From positions 1 through 64,000 of the forward strand of contig NZ_SMBU01000023.1 in the NCBI RefSeq assembly GCF_004342485.1: DNA of 64,000 nucleotides. The letters are read 5' to 3'. Shown here one piece after another: positions 17,468-26,342 of this stretch. Below the pieces are notes generated by a model. It was not told where the DNA came from and did not search any database. It saw nothing but the letters and a program-made list of their open reading frames with translations. Made by a program: the position numbers and the translations under genes. Numbering within the stretch: the first letter of the stretch is position 1; each line of letters begins with the position of its first letter. Origin of the DNA: Roseateles saccharophilus. GTDB lineage: Bacteria > Pseudomonadota > Gammaproteobacteria > Burkholderiales > Burkholderiaceae_C.

Positions 17468-18345
17468 GAACTGAGGAAATCCCTCACGATGGCGATCTGG
17501 TCGGCGTGGATCAGGGTTGGGGCATGGCCGATGCCCGGCAGCTCGACGAGACGGGCCATGGGACCGCGCTCGGTCATCTGGCGGGCCGTCTCGGCGCCCA
17601 GCAGGTCGGACTCGGCACCACGGATCAGCAGCGTCGGGCAGCGCAAGGCGTCGTAGGCGGCCCAGAGCGCGGCCTCGCCGGCCGCGGCGAGCTCGGGCGT
17701 TACCGCCGCGAATGGCAGGGCAATGGCCGGGTCATAGTGCAGCTTCCACCGCTCGCCGTCCTCACGGAACAGCGGCTCCGACAGCGCCAGCCATTCGGCG
17801 TCGCTGTGCGGGCCGAAGCCCTCCGAGATGCTGCGCAGATAGGCCGCCCCCTCGGCCACCGACGCGAAGCGCGCCGGCTTGCCGAGATAGGTGCCGATGC
17901 GCTGCAAGGCCTCGAAGCGGATGGCCGGGCCGACGTCGTTCAGCACCAGCTTGCGGATCGGGCTGGGCACGCCCTCGGGCCGCGGCAGCGAGGCCAGGCC
18001 CAGGCCGATCAGCCCGCCCATCGAGGTGCCGACCCAGTCCACCTGCTCCACGTCCAGCCGCGCCAGCAGCGCGACCATGTCGGACACATAGGCCGGGATC
18101 TGGTAGCCGGCGGGCTGGCGCAGCCAGTCGGAACGGCCGCGGCCGACGACGTCGGGGCAGACGACGCGGTAGCGGTCGCTCATCAAGCGGGCCAGCGCGT
18201 CGAAGTCCCGCCCCTGGCGCGACAGCCCGTGGGCACAGACGAGCACGGGCGCGTCGGCGCCGGGGCCGGCCCACTCCCAGTAAGCCATGCGATGCAGGCC
18301 GGTGCTGTCCAGGCAATTGACGAAGCGCAGTCGGGGCTGGGTCAT
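17464..18345 (-). CDS. Alpha/beta hydrolase
   Basis: 293 aa. The ATG at 18345 has AAGGA upstream; longer in-frame sequence is not plausible. Alpha/beta-hydrolase features: oxyanion-side HG in VCAHGLSRQG, nucleophile S108 in GTSMGG, acid in LIRGAESDLLG, and histidine in GIGHAPTL. A cytosolic serine ester/amide hydrolase is likely; substrate unknown. It is co-transcribed with and coupled to relA by a 4-bp overlap, and divergent from bdhA, with 46 bp between the two start codons. A role in polyhydroxybutyrate or ester metabolism is possible from context but unproven. Confidence 0.85.
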   Translation of the reverse strand: MTQPRLRFVNCLDSTGLHRMAYWEWAGPGADAPVLVCAHGLSRQGRDFDALARLMSDRYRVVCPDVVGRGRSDWLRQPAGYQIPAYVSDMVALLARLDVEQVDWVGTSMGGLIGLGLASLPRPEGVPSPIRKLVLNDVGPAIRFEALQRIGTYLGKPARFASVAEGAAYLRSISEGFGPHSDAEWLALSEPLFREDGERWKLHYDPAIALPFAAVTPELAAAGEAALWAAYDALRCPTLLIRGAESDLLGAETARQMTERGPMARLVELPGIGHAPTLIHADQIAIVRDFLSS

Positions 18346-18391
18346 GATGCAATCCTTTTGATCGATCGTAGCAACCCGAAAGGACCCCTCC

Positions 18392-19162
18392 ATGTTGAAA
18401 GGCAAGACCGCCCTCGTCACGGGCTCCACCAGCGGCATCGGCCTCGGCGTCGCGCTGGCCCTGGCGCGCGAAGGCGCCAACCTGATCCTGAACGGCTTCG
18501 GCGACGTTGAAGGCCCCAAGGCCGAGGTCGCGGCGCTGGGCGTCAAGGTGGGCTACCACGGCGCCGACATGAGCAAGCCGGCCGACATCGCCGCGATGCA
18601 GGCCTATGCCGACGCCGAGTTCGGCGGCATCGACATCCTGGTCAACAACGCCGGCATCCAGTTCGTGGCGCCGGTGCAGGACTTCCCGGTCGAGAAGTGG
18701 GACGCCATCATCGCGATCAACCTCAGCTCGGCCTTCCACACGACGCGCCTGGCCCTGCCCGGCATGCTCAGGAAGGGCTGGGGCCGCATCATCAACATCG
18801 CCTCCGTGCACGGCCTCGTCGCATCGGCTAGTAAGTCGGCCTATGTCGCGGCCAAGCACGGCCTCGTCGGCTTCACGAAGACGGTTGCGCTGGAGACGGC
18901 CACGACGCCCGTCACGGTCAACGCCATCTGCCCGGGCTGGGTGCTGACGCCGCTGGTGCAGAAGCAGGTCGACGCGCTGGCCGCGAAGGACGGCGTCGAC
19001 AACGACGAGGCCAAGCGCCGCCTGCTGGCCGAGAAGCAGCCCTCGCTGCAGTTCACGACGCCCGAGGAGCTCGGCGCGCTGGCCATCTTCCTGTGCTCGG
19101 ACGCCGCGATGAATGTGCGCGGCCAGGCCTGGGCGATGGACGGCGGCTGGACCGCCGTCTGA
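18392..19162 (+). CDS. bdhA: 3-hydroxybutyrate dehydrogenase
   Basis: 256 aa classical short-chain dehydrogenase, NAD-dependent, interconverting (R)-3-hydroxybutyrate and acetoacetate; it works in breakdown of stored polyhydroxybutyrate. Seen: cofactor motif TGSTSGIG (10-17), NNAG (85-88), catalytic S138, Y151 and K155 (YVAAK). The stretch KQVDALAAKDGVDNDEAKRRLL followed by KQPSLQFTTPEELG is characteristic of the BDH group. The start at 18392 has AAGGA. It is divergent from the alpha/beta hydrolase. Confidence 0.9.
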   Translation: MLKGKTALVTGSTSGIGLGVALALAREGANLILNGFGDVEGPKAEVAALGVKVGYHGADMSKPADIAAMQAYADAEFGGIDILVNNAGIQFVAPVQDFPVEKWDAIIAINLSSAFHTTRLALPGMLRKGWGRIINIASVHGLVASASKSAYVAAKHGLVGFTKTVALETATTPVTVNAICPGWVLTPLVQKQVDALAAKDGVDNDEAKRRLLAEKQPSLQFTTPEELGALAIFLCSDAAMNVRGQAWAMDGGWTAV

Positions 19163-19178
19163 GTCCCGGAACCCGTCC

Positions 19179-19886
19179 TCAGCGCCCGATGGAGGTCTGC
19201 GTCAGCTGCACGCTGCCGCTGACCGTCACGCTGACCGTGGCCTTGCCGGCCTCGGTCGGCAGGGCCTCATCTGCCATCGGTGCCGCCATCGCGCGCGCCA
19301 CCTTGAACACGGGGCGCGGGCCGGCCTCGTCGGCGCTGATGTTGACCTCGCCGAGGATGAAGCCGCTGTAGCCGAACTGGCGCGAGTAGTCGGCCGCCTT
19401 GGCGCGGTAGCGTGCGATGGCCTGCGCCGTCACGTCGCCCTCGACCTTCTCGCGCGCCTCCTTCGACAGGCTGTAGCCCACGCGCTGCACGCTCAGCGTC
19501 GTGATGCGGCCCGTCAGCTGCGCGATGGCGGCCGTGTCCTTGCCCTCCACCAGCAGCTCGGCGCTGCCCAGCCAGCCGCTGATCCGGCCGCTCTTGGGTT
19601 CGTAGCGCGGCGACAGCGAGAAGCCCCCCGTCTGCACGTCGACCTGGCCGGGCCTGGCGATCTTGCGCGCCTCGGTCAGCGCGGCATCCAGCGCCTGCTT
19701 CAGCGCGGTCTGCACGGCGGCCGGGTCGCCGCCCTCCTTCGTCGTCGAGAACGCGATGCCCAGCACGTCGCGCGTGACCTCGGTGCTGGCGCTGGCCTGC
19801 AGGCTCAGCCGCTCGCGGGGAGGCTCGGTGCCGGCATGGGCGGAAAAGGTCAGGACGAGGGCGGAACACAGGATCGCTGCGCGCAT
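19179..19886 (-). CDS. SIMPL-domain (DUF541) periplasmic protein
   Basis: 235 aa. The ATG at 19886 is chosen over an upstream TTG because AAGGAAG precedes it and the product begins with a signal peptide (MRAAILCSALVLTFSAHAG). The mature protein has the SIMPL pattern: LSLQASASTEVTRDVLGI near the start, ISGWLGSAELLVEGKDTA in the middle, and ATVSVTVSGSVQL at the C-terminus. These proteins are periplasmic, oligomeric and implicated in oxidative or envelope stress; no enzymatic activity is known. It faces away from ompR across a 134-bp gap holding possible regulator sites. Confidence 0.85.
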   Translation of the reverse strand: MRAAILCSALVLTFSAHAGTEPPRERLSLQASASTEVTRDVLGIAFSTTKEGGDPAAVQTALKQALDAALTEARKIARPGQVDVQTGGFSLSPRYEPKSGRISGWLGSAELLVEGKDTAAIAQLTGRITTLSVQRVGYSLSKEAREKVEGDVTAQAIARYRAKAADYSRQFGYSGFILGEVNISADEAGPRPVFKVARAMAAPMADEALPTEAGKATVSVTVSGSVQLTQTSIGR

Positions 19887-19941
19887 ATGACTTCCTTGCA
19901 AGGCGAAAACCCCAGCTTAGCCCGGCGACATCGCAACCAGC

Positions 19942-20005
19942 TGTAACGCCTGCCTGCTGTCCTACAGGCAGCCTCGTCAAACCTGCTCACAATGCCGCTG
20001 TTACA
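19942..20005. promoter_or_regulatory. Candidate regulatory repeats upstream of ompR
   Basis: TGTAAC at 19942-19947 and GTTACA at 20000-20005 form an inverted pair 52 bp apart, the second ending 15 bp before the ompR start. Between them CTGCCTG (19950-19956) and CAGGCAG (19965-19971) form a perfect 7-bp palindrome with an 8-bp loop. GTTACA-type half-sites resemble known OmpR boxes, so autoregulation or control of the SIMPL gene is plausible. The sites are short and unproven. Confidence 0.35.
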
Positions 20006-20020
20006 AATTCAGGACCCGCG

Positions 20021-20755
20021 ATGAACAGCAGCGCGAACCCCCGCACCAACCGCATCCTCGTCGTCGACGACGACGCCCGCATCCGCGACCTGCTGAGGCG
20101 CTATCTGACGCAGGAAGGCTTCGAGGTACTGCTCGCCGAAGACAGCCGCGCGCTGAACAAGCAGCTGACCCGCGAGACCGTCGACCTCATCGTGCTGGAC
20201 CTGATGCTGCCCGGCGAGGACGGCCTGACGATCTGCCGCCGCCTGCGCGCCGCCAACGACAGCACGCCCATCATCATGCTGACGGCCAAGGTCGAGGACG
20301 TGGACCGCATCGTTGGCCTGGAGGTCGGTGCCGACGACTACCTGGCCAAGCCCTTCAACCCGCGCGAGTTGCTGGCCCGCATCAACGCGGTGCTGCGCCG
20401 CCGCCCGCCGCCCGAGGCCCCGGGCGCGCCGAGCAAGGAGCCGATGACGGTCAGCTTCGGCCCCTTCGAATTCGACCTCGCGCTGCGCCGGCTGACGAAG
20501 AACGGCGAACAGCTGCCGTTGACGACGGGCGAGTTCTCCATGCTCAAGACTCTGGTGCGCCACCCGCGCCAGCCTTTGAGCCGCGACAAGCTGGCCCAGC
20601 TGGCCCGCGGCCGCGAGTTCGAGCCCTTCGACCGCAGCCTGGACGTGCAGATCTCGCGCCTGCGCAAGATGCTGGAAGCCGACCCGGCCCAGCCACGCTA
20701 CATCCAGACCGTCTGGGGCGTGGGCTACGTCTTTGTGCCCGATGAAAACAGCTAG
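20021..20755 (+). CDS. ompR: Response regulator OmpR
   Basis: 244 aa OmpR-family regulator. Receiver: DDD at 16-18, phospho-acceptor D60 in VLDLMLPGEDG, K110 in YLAKPF. A winged-helix DNA-binding domain begins near 145 and ends with the QTVWGVGYVFVPD signature. Similarity to enterobacterial OmpR is strong, including ANDSTPIIMLTAK and REFEPFDRSLDVQISRLRK. Four bases separate it from envZ. In this family the pair responds to osmotic or acid conditions and controls porin expression; targets here are unknown. Confidence 0.93.
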   Translation: MNSSANPRTNRILVVDDDARIRDLLRRYLTQEGFEVLLAEDSRALNKQLTRETVDLIVLDLMLPGEDGLTICRRLRAANDSTPIIMLTAKVEDVDRIVGLEVGADDYLAKPFNPRELLARINAVLRRRPPPEAPGAPSKEPMTVSFGPFEFDLALRRLTKNGEQLPLTTGEFSMLKTLVRHPRQPLSRDKLAQLARGREFEPFDRSLDVQISRLRKMLEADPAQPRYIQTVWGVGYVFVPDENS

Positions 20756-20758
20756 GGC

Positions 20759-22078
20759 ATGGCCCGCCCTCACCTCGCGCTGAACCTCTTCTGGCGCACC
20801 TTCGCCTGGCTGGCCCTGCTGCTGGCCGGCGCGGTACTGGCCTGGCAGTACACCTTCAAGCTGCTGGAGGCCCAGCCCCGCGCGCTGGAGGCCGCCGAGC
20901 AGCTGGCCGGCCTGGTCAAGCTCAGCCGCATCGCGCTGGAGCACACCGACCCCATCAACCGCGTGGCCGTCATCACCTCGATGGCGCGCGGCGACACGGT
21001 GCAGGTGCGCGTGGCCGAGGCCAGCGACCGCTGGCTGCCCTATGACACCAGCCCCTTCGCCAAGGAGCTGGCCACCGAGCTGCGCCGCACGCTCGGGCCC
21101 GACACCGTCATTGCCCGCAGCGTCAACGACGCCTCCGGCCTGTGGGTGCGCTATGTCGTCGGCGAGGATGCCTTCTGGCTGAAGACCAGCGCGGCGCCGC
21201 TGTCCGTCGCGCTGTCCAGCAACTGGTGGTGGGTGGCGATCGCGCTGCTGGCCACCGTCGTCGGCTCGGCGCTGATCGCCCGTCTCATCAACCAGCCGCT
21301 GCGCGAGCTGGCCGAGGCCGCCGGCCGCATCCGCGACGGCGAATACGACTCGCGGCTGGACGAGACGACGATGACCAGCGAGATCCGCGAGGTCAACATG
21401 GGCTTCAACCGCATGGCCCGCGAGCTGGCCAAGCTGGAGGAGGACCGCGCCGTCATGCTGGCCGGCATCTCGCACGACCTGCGCACGCCGCTGGCACGGC
21501 TGCGGCTGGAAACCGAGATGAGCGTCAGCGACGAGCAGGCCCGCCACTTCATGGCCCAGGACATCGACCAGCTCGACGCCATCATCAGCAAGTTCATGGA
21601 CTATGCGCGGCCCAACGAGACCCAGCTGCGCGAGGCCCGGCTGGCCGACATCGTTGAGCGCGAGGTGCAGGGCTTCCGCGACCCCGACCAGATCCGCTTC
21701 CGCGTGCAGGTCGGCTCCTCGCTGAAGGTGCTGGTCGACGACACCGAGCTCGGCCGGGTGCTGCTCAACCTGTTCGAGAACGCGCGCCGCTACGGCCACG
21801 AGCCGGGCGAGCCGGCGCGCGTCGAGGTCAGCGCGGCCCGCCAGGGCTCCTGGATCGAGCTGCGCGTGCGCGACCACGGCCCCGGCGTGCCGCCCGACCG
21901 CCTGACCCGGCTGACGACGCCCTTCTACCGCGGCGATGCCGCGCGCACAGCGGCCAGCGGCGCCGGCCTGGGCCTGGCGATCGTCGAGAAATCGGTGCAG
22001 CGCCTGGGCGGCGAGCTGTCCATCGCCAACGCCCCGGGCGGCGGCCTCGTCACGCTGCTGAAGCTGCAGGCCGCCTGA
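20759..22078 (+). CDS. envZ: Osmosensor histidine kinase EnvZ
   Basis: 439 aa inner-membrane kinase, partner of OmpR. First TM helix near 15-30 (FAWLALLLAGAVLAWQY), periplasmic loop, second TM helix near 155-175 (WWWVAIALLATVVGSAL), HAMP, then the H-box AGISHDLRTPLARLRL with H239. ATPase motifs: N-box LLNLFENARRYG, G1 DHGPGVP, G2 GAGLGLAIV. The H-box agrees closely with EnvZ. It starts 3 bp after the ompR stop. Confidence 0.93.
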   Translation: MARPHLALNLFWRTFAWLALLLAGAVLAWQYTFKLLEAQPRALEAAEQLAGLVKLSRIALEHTDPINRVAVITSMARGDTVQVRVAEASDRWLPYDTSPFAKELATELRRTLGPDTVIARSVNDASGLWVRYVVGEDAFWLKTSAAPLSVALSSNWWWVAIALLATVVGSALIARLINQPLRELAEAAGRIRDGEYDSRLDETTMTSEIREVNMGFNRMARELAKLEEDRAVMLAGISHDLRTPLARLRLETEMSVSDEQARHFMAQDIDQLDAIISKFMDYARPNETQLREARLADIVEREVQGFRDPDQIRFRVQVGSSLKVLVDDTELGRVLLNLFENARRYGHEPGEPARVEVSAARQGSWIELRVRDHGPGVPPDRLTRLTTPFYRGDAARTAASGAGLGLAIVEKSVQRLGGELSIANAPGGGLVTLLKLQAA

Positions 22079-22080
22079 CG

Positions 22081-22767
22081 TCAGTGCGCGGGCGCCGACG
22101 TCACCGGTGCGGCCTCGCCGAGCGACTCGCCGAGCTGGCCGGCCAGCTCCGTCTCGGTCGACAACACCGACTGCAACGTCAGCCGATAGCCGTACAGCGC
22201 CTTCAGCACCTCGACCGCATCGGCGCGGCCGAACTCGGCATCCACCGCCACGTCGGTCAGGCGCGAGATCGAGCCGACGGCGTTGAAGCTGGCCTGCACG
22301 GCCATCTGCGATTCGCGCTGCGCGGTGTAGGCCTCGGAGAAGCGCCGCAGCGACTCGCGCGGCATGTGGATCAGCGCCTGGTCGGCCACGGCGGCATCCC
22401 AGGCATCGCGGCGCAGCGCCGGCGTCATGACGCTGATCTTCAGCCGCTGGCGCAGCAGGCCGTAGAGCGTCTCGGACTTGACCTTGCCCTGCTGTGCCAG
22501 GGCCTGGGCCTTGATGTCGTCGTAGAGCGCCTTCAACTCGTCGGCGTGGGCCTGGTTCTTCTGCAGGGCCGAGCGCACCTCGGCCAGGTTGGCGCGCAGC
22601 TCCGTCTCGAGCTGCTCCACCGTGTGCTGCGCCAGCCGGCGGTGGTGCAGGGTCTCGAAACCTGCCTCCAGGCCGAGCGCCGTCAGGATGCCCAGCACGA
22701 TCATCAGGTAGTGGATGCCCAGCTCCTTCAGGCTGGAAGGAGCATGGGAAGGCGGTTCAACGTGCAT
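22081..22767 (-). CDS. Membrane-anchored protein of unknown function
   Basis: 228 aa from the ATG at 22767. One hydrophobic helix near 17-35 (HYLMIVLGILTALGLEA) follows a short N-terminus, then a long helical region with heptad-like E/L/K/A spacing (about 45-100), so a membrane-tethered coiled coil is likely. I do not recognise a named family, though this single-TM-plus-helix layout recurs in proteobacterial hypothetical proteins. It converges on envZ with 2 bp between stop codons. Confidence 0.65.
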   Translation of the reverse strand: MHVEPPSHAPSSLKELGIHYLMIVLGILTALGLEAGFETLHHRRLAQHTVEQLETELRANLAEVRSALQKNQAHADELKALYDDIKAQALAQQGKVKSETLYGLLRQRLKISVMTPALRRDAWDAAVADQALIHMPRESLRRFSEAYTAQRESQMAVQASFNAVGSISRLTDVAVDAEFGRADAVEVLKALYGYRLTLQSVLSTETELAGQLGESLGEAAPVTSAPAH

Positions 22768-22873
22768 GGTGGCGAGGCTCGGTGGTCGGCGGCGCGCGAT
22801 GTTAGCGGCCGCAAGGGCGGGCAGGGCCCTGCCCCGTCGTCGCCCACCGCCATGCAATGGCTTGGCTATCGAA

Positions 22874-23290
22874 CTACTTGACCGGTGTCGTGAGCGGCCG
22901 GCCCTTCTCCGTCACAAAGACCACCGCCAGCTTGGCCGGCACGCTGCCGCTGTTGGTGGCCTGATGCACCTTGCCGGGGAAGATATGGAACACGTCGCCG
23001 GCTTTGAACGTGGTGGTTGGCGCGCCCTCGTTCTCCAGCGAGATGGCGCCGTCGAGGACGAATATGAACGCGTCGGCCGGGTGGGTGTGGGGGCCCTCGG
23101 CTGCACCGGGAGGCAATTCGACCAGGGCCATGACCCCTTCGCGATCGGGAACGCTCAGGTCCTGCCTCAGCAGGATGTTGCGTTTGATGGCGACGGGGGC
23201 AGTCTGGGCGCTGGCGATCCATGTGCCGGCAATGCCCAAAGCGGCGGTGAGGGTCGCAGCGGCGACGAAACGCAGGCGTGTGGGTGCCAT
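22874..23290 (-). CDS. Exported cupin-domain protein
   Basis: 138 aa. The ATG at 23290 has GGGGAG upstream; the product starts with a signal peptide (MAPTRLRFVAAATLTAALG, cleavage near ASAQT). A single cupin barrel follows. Metal ligands are seen in GPHTHPADAFIFVLDG (motif 1: two His, with the Glu position occupied by Asp or Ala) and FHIFPGKVHQATNSG (motif 2 His). Probably binds a metal and a small ligand in the periplasm. A quercetinase-like or stress role is possible but not supported further. It lies upstream of and on the same strand as the hypothetical membrane gene. Confidence 0.8.
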   Translation of the reverse strand: MAPTRLRFVAAATLTAALGIAGTWIASAQTAPVAIKRNILLRQDLSVPDREGVMALVELPPGAAEGPHTHPADAFIFVLDGAISLENEGAPTTTFKAGDVFHIFPGKVHQATNSGSVPAKLAVVFVTEKGRPLTTPVK

Positions 23291-23398
23291 GGTGTCTCCC
23301 CTTCTGCTCCGCGAGATGTGGAGCACGCCAATGCTGGCCGGGGGTATCGGCCTCGCCAAGGACGTGTTTACCCTAGCGTGCGACCCGAGGCCCGCCTC

Positions 23399-23887
23399 CT
23401 ACGAGGCGCACAGCAGGCACACCGCCCGCGCCTCGATGGCGCGCCCCTCGCCCACCGGCCCCATCTTCTCGGCCGTCTTGGCCTTCACGTTCACCTGGCC
23501 CGGGTCCACGCCCAGCACCTCGGCCAGCCGCGCGCGCATGGCCGGGATATGGGGCGCCATCTTGGGCGCCTGGGCGACGATGGTGGTGTCCAGGTTCACG
23601 AGCTGCCAGCCCGCCTCGCGCACCCGACGGTAGGACTCGGCCAGCAGCAGCATGGAGTCGGCGCCCTTGAACTCGGCGGCCGTGTCGGGGAAGAGCTTGC
23701 CGATGTCGCCCAGGGCGGCGGCGCCCAGCAGGGCATCCGTGATGGCGTGGGCCAGCGCATCGGCATCGGAATGTCCCAGCAGGCCATGCGTGTGCGGGAT
23801 GGTGACGCCGCCGAGGATGAGCGGCCGGCCGGTGACGAGCTGATGGGTGTCCCAGCCCTCGCCGATTCGAAGTGGTGGCAGATTCAT
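23399..23887 (-). CDS. ispF: 2-C-methyl-D-erythritol 2,4-cyclodiphosphate synthase
   Basis: 162 aa, normal length. It cyclises CDP-ME 2-phosphate in the MEP isoprenoid pathway. The start at 23887 gives the family N-terminus ([17 protein letters not shown]) with the zinc ligands of D-x-H. Further motifs: [19 protein letters not shown] (third ligand His), DIGKLFPD, and the C-terminal [19 protein letters not shown]. In many betaproteobacteria ispF directly follows ispD; here 2.5 kb with an opposite-strand autotransporter gene separates them. Confidence 0.95.
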   Translation of the reverse strand: MNLPPLRIGEGWDTHQLVTGRPLILGGVTIPHTHGLLGHSDADALAHAITDALLGAAALGDIGKLFPDTAAEFKGADSMLLLAESYRRVREAGWQLVNLDTTIVAQAPKMAPHIPAMRARLAEVLGVDPGQVNVKAKTAEKMGPVGEGRAIEARAVCLLCAS

Positions 23888-23926
23888 GCCCGCAATTCTC
23901 GCGGACGCGAACGTGGAGCCCCTCGT

Positions 23927-24095
23927 CCAAGGGGTACCTTGGCCGGCCCCCCGTGGGGACGGCGATGCTTGGCGGCTCGACCGCCAAGCACATCGCCCAA
24001 GCGGGCCGGCTTGGGAACTGGAGTCGGACACAAGTAGTCCCTGCGGACTGCTTGTGCCTACGGAAGGACATGGGCCTCTGGCCTATGGCAGGCCC
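23927..24095. repeat. Cluster of four hairpins (E3) between ispF and the patatin gene
   Basis: Four palindromes in 170 bp: CCAAGG/CCTTGG (23927-23942); GGCGATG-CTTGGCGG with its complement (23961-23997, one 2-nt bulge); CACAAGTAGTCC with GGACTGCTTGTG (24029-24056, one mismatch); and GGGCCT/AGGCCC (24072-24095). The region is the divergent promoter space of ispF and the patatin gene. Unlike E1 and E2 no long terminal repeats enclose it. Confidence 0.6.
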
Positions 24096-24131
24096 GGCGC
24101 TCGGCCCGTAGCTGCTAAGGTGCGCCCCGCC

Positions 24132-26333
24132 ATGAAACGCCTCGCCCTCACCGCCTTGCTGGTGTTCTGCCAGCTCCTCCACGCCCAGCCCGCCGAACCG
24201 GGGCCGCCGCGCCCGCGGATCGGCCTGGTGCTTTCCGGCGGCGGTGCCCGCGGCCTGGCCCATATCGGCGTGCTGCGCGTGCTGGAGGAGCTCAAGGTGC
24301 CGGTGGACCTCATCGTCGGCACCAGCATGGGCGCCGTCGTCGGCGGGGCCTACGCGTCCGGGCGCAGCGTCGACGAGCTGGAGGCGCTGGTGAAGCGCGC
24401 CAACTGGAATGCCATCCTGGCCGACCGGCCGGCGCGCGACCGCCTGTCCATCCGCCGCCGCGAGGACGACGAGCGACTGCCCTCGCGCATCGAGTTCGGC
24501 TTCAACCTGGAGCGCGGCGCCATGCTGCCCAGCGGGGCCGCGGCCAACGGCCAGCTGGAGGCGACGCTGGCCTCCCTGCTGCCCGCGCTGCGCGCCGAGG
24601 AGCCGCTGCGCAAGCTGCCCATCCCCTTCCGCGCCGTCGCCACCGACCTGCTCTCCGGCGCGATGCTGGACCAGGCCGACACGCCCCTGTTCCAGGCCCT
24701 GCGCGCGTCGATGGCCGTGCCCGGCGTGTTCGCGCCGCTGCGCGTGAACGGCCGGCCGCTGGTGGACGGCGGCCTGGTGCGCAACCTGCCCATCGATCTG
24801 GCGCGCGCGCTGGGCGCCGACGTCATCATCGCCGTCAACGTCGGCACGCCGCTGCTGGAAGACCGCGAGATCACCAGCGCCGTCACGGTGGCCAACCAGA
24901 TGCTGCAGATCCTGACCGAGCAGAACGTGCAGCGCTCGCTGCGCGAGCTGCGCCCGCAGGACATCGTCATCGACCCCGACTTGCCCGGCATGGGCTTCAT
25001 GGACTTCTCCCGCGCCGACGAGGCCATCGCCACCGGCCGGCGCGCGGCCCTGGCCGCCGTGGCCCGGCTGCAACCCCTGGCCGCCCCCGCGGCGCAGGCC
25101 GCGCTGCAGGCCCGGCGCCTCGCGCCGCCCGAATCCGCGCTGCAGGCCCTGCCGCTGGCCGAACTGAAGATCGAGGGCACGCGCCGCCTCAACCCCGAGG
25201 CGCTGAAGGCCGAGCTGGGCCTGCGGCCGGGCGACCCGGTCGGTCGCGCCGAGCTGAACCGCGCCGTCGAGCAGCTGGACGGCACCGGCGACCTCGACCG
25301 CATCGAGCTGTCCATCGACGACCGCGACGGCCGCCGCGACGTGCAGTTCAAGCTCACCGAGGCCGACTGGGCCGCCAGCAAGCTGCGCTTCGGCCTGGAG
25401 TTCTACAGCAACTTCGCCGACGCCAACCGCTACTCCCTGGTCGGCATGCATGTCGCCGACTGGCTCAACAGCTGGGGCGCCGAGCTGCGCTCCATCGCCC
25501 GCATCGGCTCCACGCGCGGCCTCAGCACCGAGTTCTACCAGCCGCTGGGCCCAGGCTCACGCTGGTTCGCCGCCGCCCGGCTCGGCTACGAGGCCGGCAG
25601 CAACGATGTCTTCAACCAGGGCCAGCGCGCGCTGCGCCTGTCCAGCAGCCTGACCGACGCCCAGCTCGAACTCGGCCGCCGCATCGCCGGCCTGGGCGAC
25701 CTGCGCCTGGGTGTGGGCAAGCTGCGCGCGGCCGACGAAGTCATCCTGCCCGCGCCACCCACGGGCGGCCGGGAGTCGCGCATCTACAGCCAGCAATACC
25801 TGGAGCTGCACACCGACACGCTGGACTCGCTGGCCTTCCCCAGCCGCGGCCAGTGGATGACGGCACGCATCGAATGGCTGAAGCCGCGCGGCGAGGCACG
25901 CGTCGTCAACGCCTCGCTGCTCGGCCTGGGCGCCTTCCGCCTCGGCGAATGGGCCGGCCAGCTCTATGGCGAGGCCGCCCATGCCGGCAACGGCCAGGCG
26001 CGCTCGCTGGGCGGCTATCTGCGCCTGTCGGGCACACCGGACGCGTCCCTCGTCGGCGAGAACATGGTGCTGCTGCGCGTGGTGATGGCCCGGCGCATCG
26101 GCGAGATGCCGGTGGGCCTGGGCGGCGCGGTGCGCGTCGGCTTCTCGCTGGAGAGCGGCGCCATCGGCGCGGGCTCGGGCCTGAAGCTGTCCAACCTGCC
26201 CAGCAGCGGCTGGAAGCAGGCCGCCAGCGGCTTCCTCAGCGTGGACACGCGCTTCGGGCCGTTCTTCCTGGCGCTGGGCTCGACGCGTGGCGGCGACACG
26301 GCGGCGTATCTGCTGCTGGGGCCGACGTGGTGA
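24132..26333 (+). CDS. PlpD-type patatin phospholipase autotransporter (type Vd)
   Basis: 733 aa. The signal peptide (MKRLALTALLVFCQLLHAQ) supports the ATG at 24132. Patatin domain: oxyanion motif GGGARG (36-41), nucleophile S65 in GTSMG, and DGG near 212, giving the Ser-Asp dyad of patatin lipases. A POTRA-like segment follows (LAELKIEGTRRLNPEALKAELGLRPGD). Then a C-terminal bacterial surface antigen (Omp85-like) beta barrel ends AAYLLLGPTW. This domain order is that of PlpD/FplA lipases, anchored to or released from the outer surface. It is likely to act on phospholipids of other cells or self membranes; host or target unknown. Flanked by hairpin cluster E3. Confidence 0.9.
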   Translation: MKRLALTALLVFCQLLHAQPAEPGPPRPRIGLVLSGGGARGLAHIGVLRVLEELKVPVDLIVGTSMGAVVGGAYASGRSVDELEALVKRANWNAILADRPARDRLSIRRREDDERLPSRIEFGFNLERGAMLPSGAAANGQLEATLASLLPALRAEEPLRKLPIPFRAVATDLLSGAMLDQADTPLFQALRASMAVPGVFAPLRVNGRPLVDGGLVRNLPIDLARALGADVIIAVNVGTPLLEDREITSAVTVANQMLQILTEQNVQRSLRELRPQDIVIDPDLPGMGFMDFSRADEAIATGRRAALAAVARLQPLAAPAAQAALQARRLAPPESALQALPLAELKIEGTRRLNPEALKAELGLRPGDPVGRAELNRAVEQLDGTGDLDRIELSIDDRDGRRDVQFKLTEADWAASKLRFGLEFYSNFADANRYSLVGMHVADWLNSWGAELRSIARIGSTRGLSTEFYQPLGPGSRWFAAARLGYEAGSNDVFNQGQRALRLSSSLTDAQLELGRRIAGLGDLRLGVGKLRAADEVILPAPPTGGRESRIYSQQYLELHTDTLDSLAFPSRGQWMTARIEWLKPRGEARVVNASLLGLGAFRLGEWAGQLYGEAAHAGNGQARSLGGYLRLSGTPDASLVGENMVLLRVVMARRIGEMPVGLGGAVRVGFSLESGAIGAGSGLKLSNLPSSGWKQAASGFLSVDTRFGPFFLALGSTRGGDTAAYLLLGPTW

Positions 26334-26342
26334 GGCGGCCCT

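Noticed and set aside
23927..24095. E3 as a third member of the E1/E2 family
   Set aside because: No terminal repeats and no shared core or CCCTTCGGGTTG motif.
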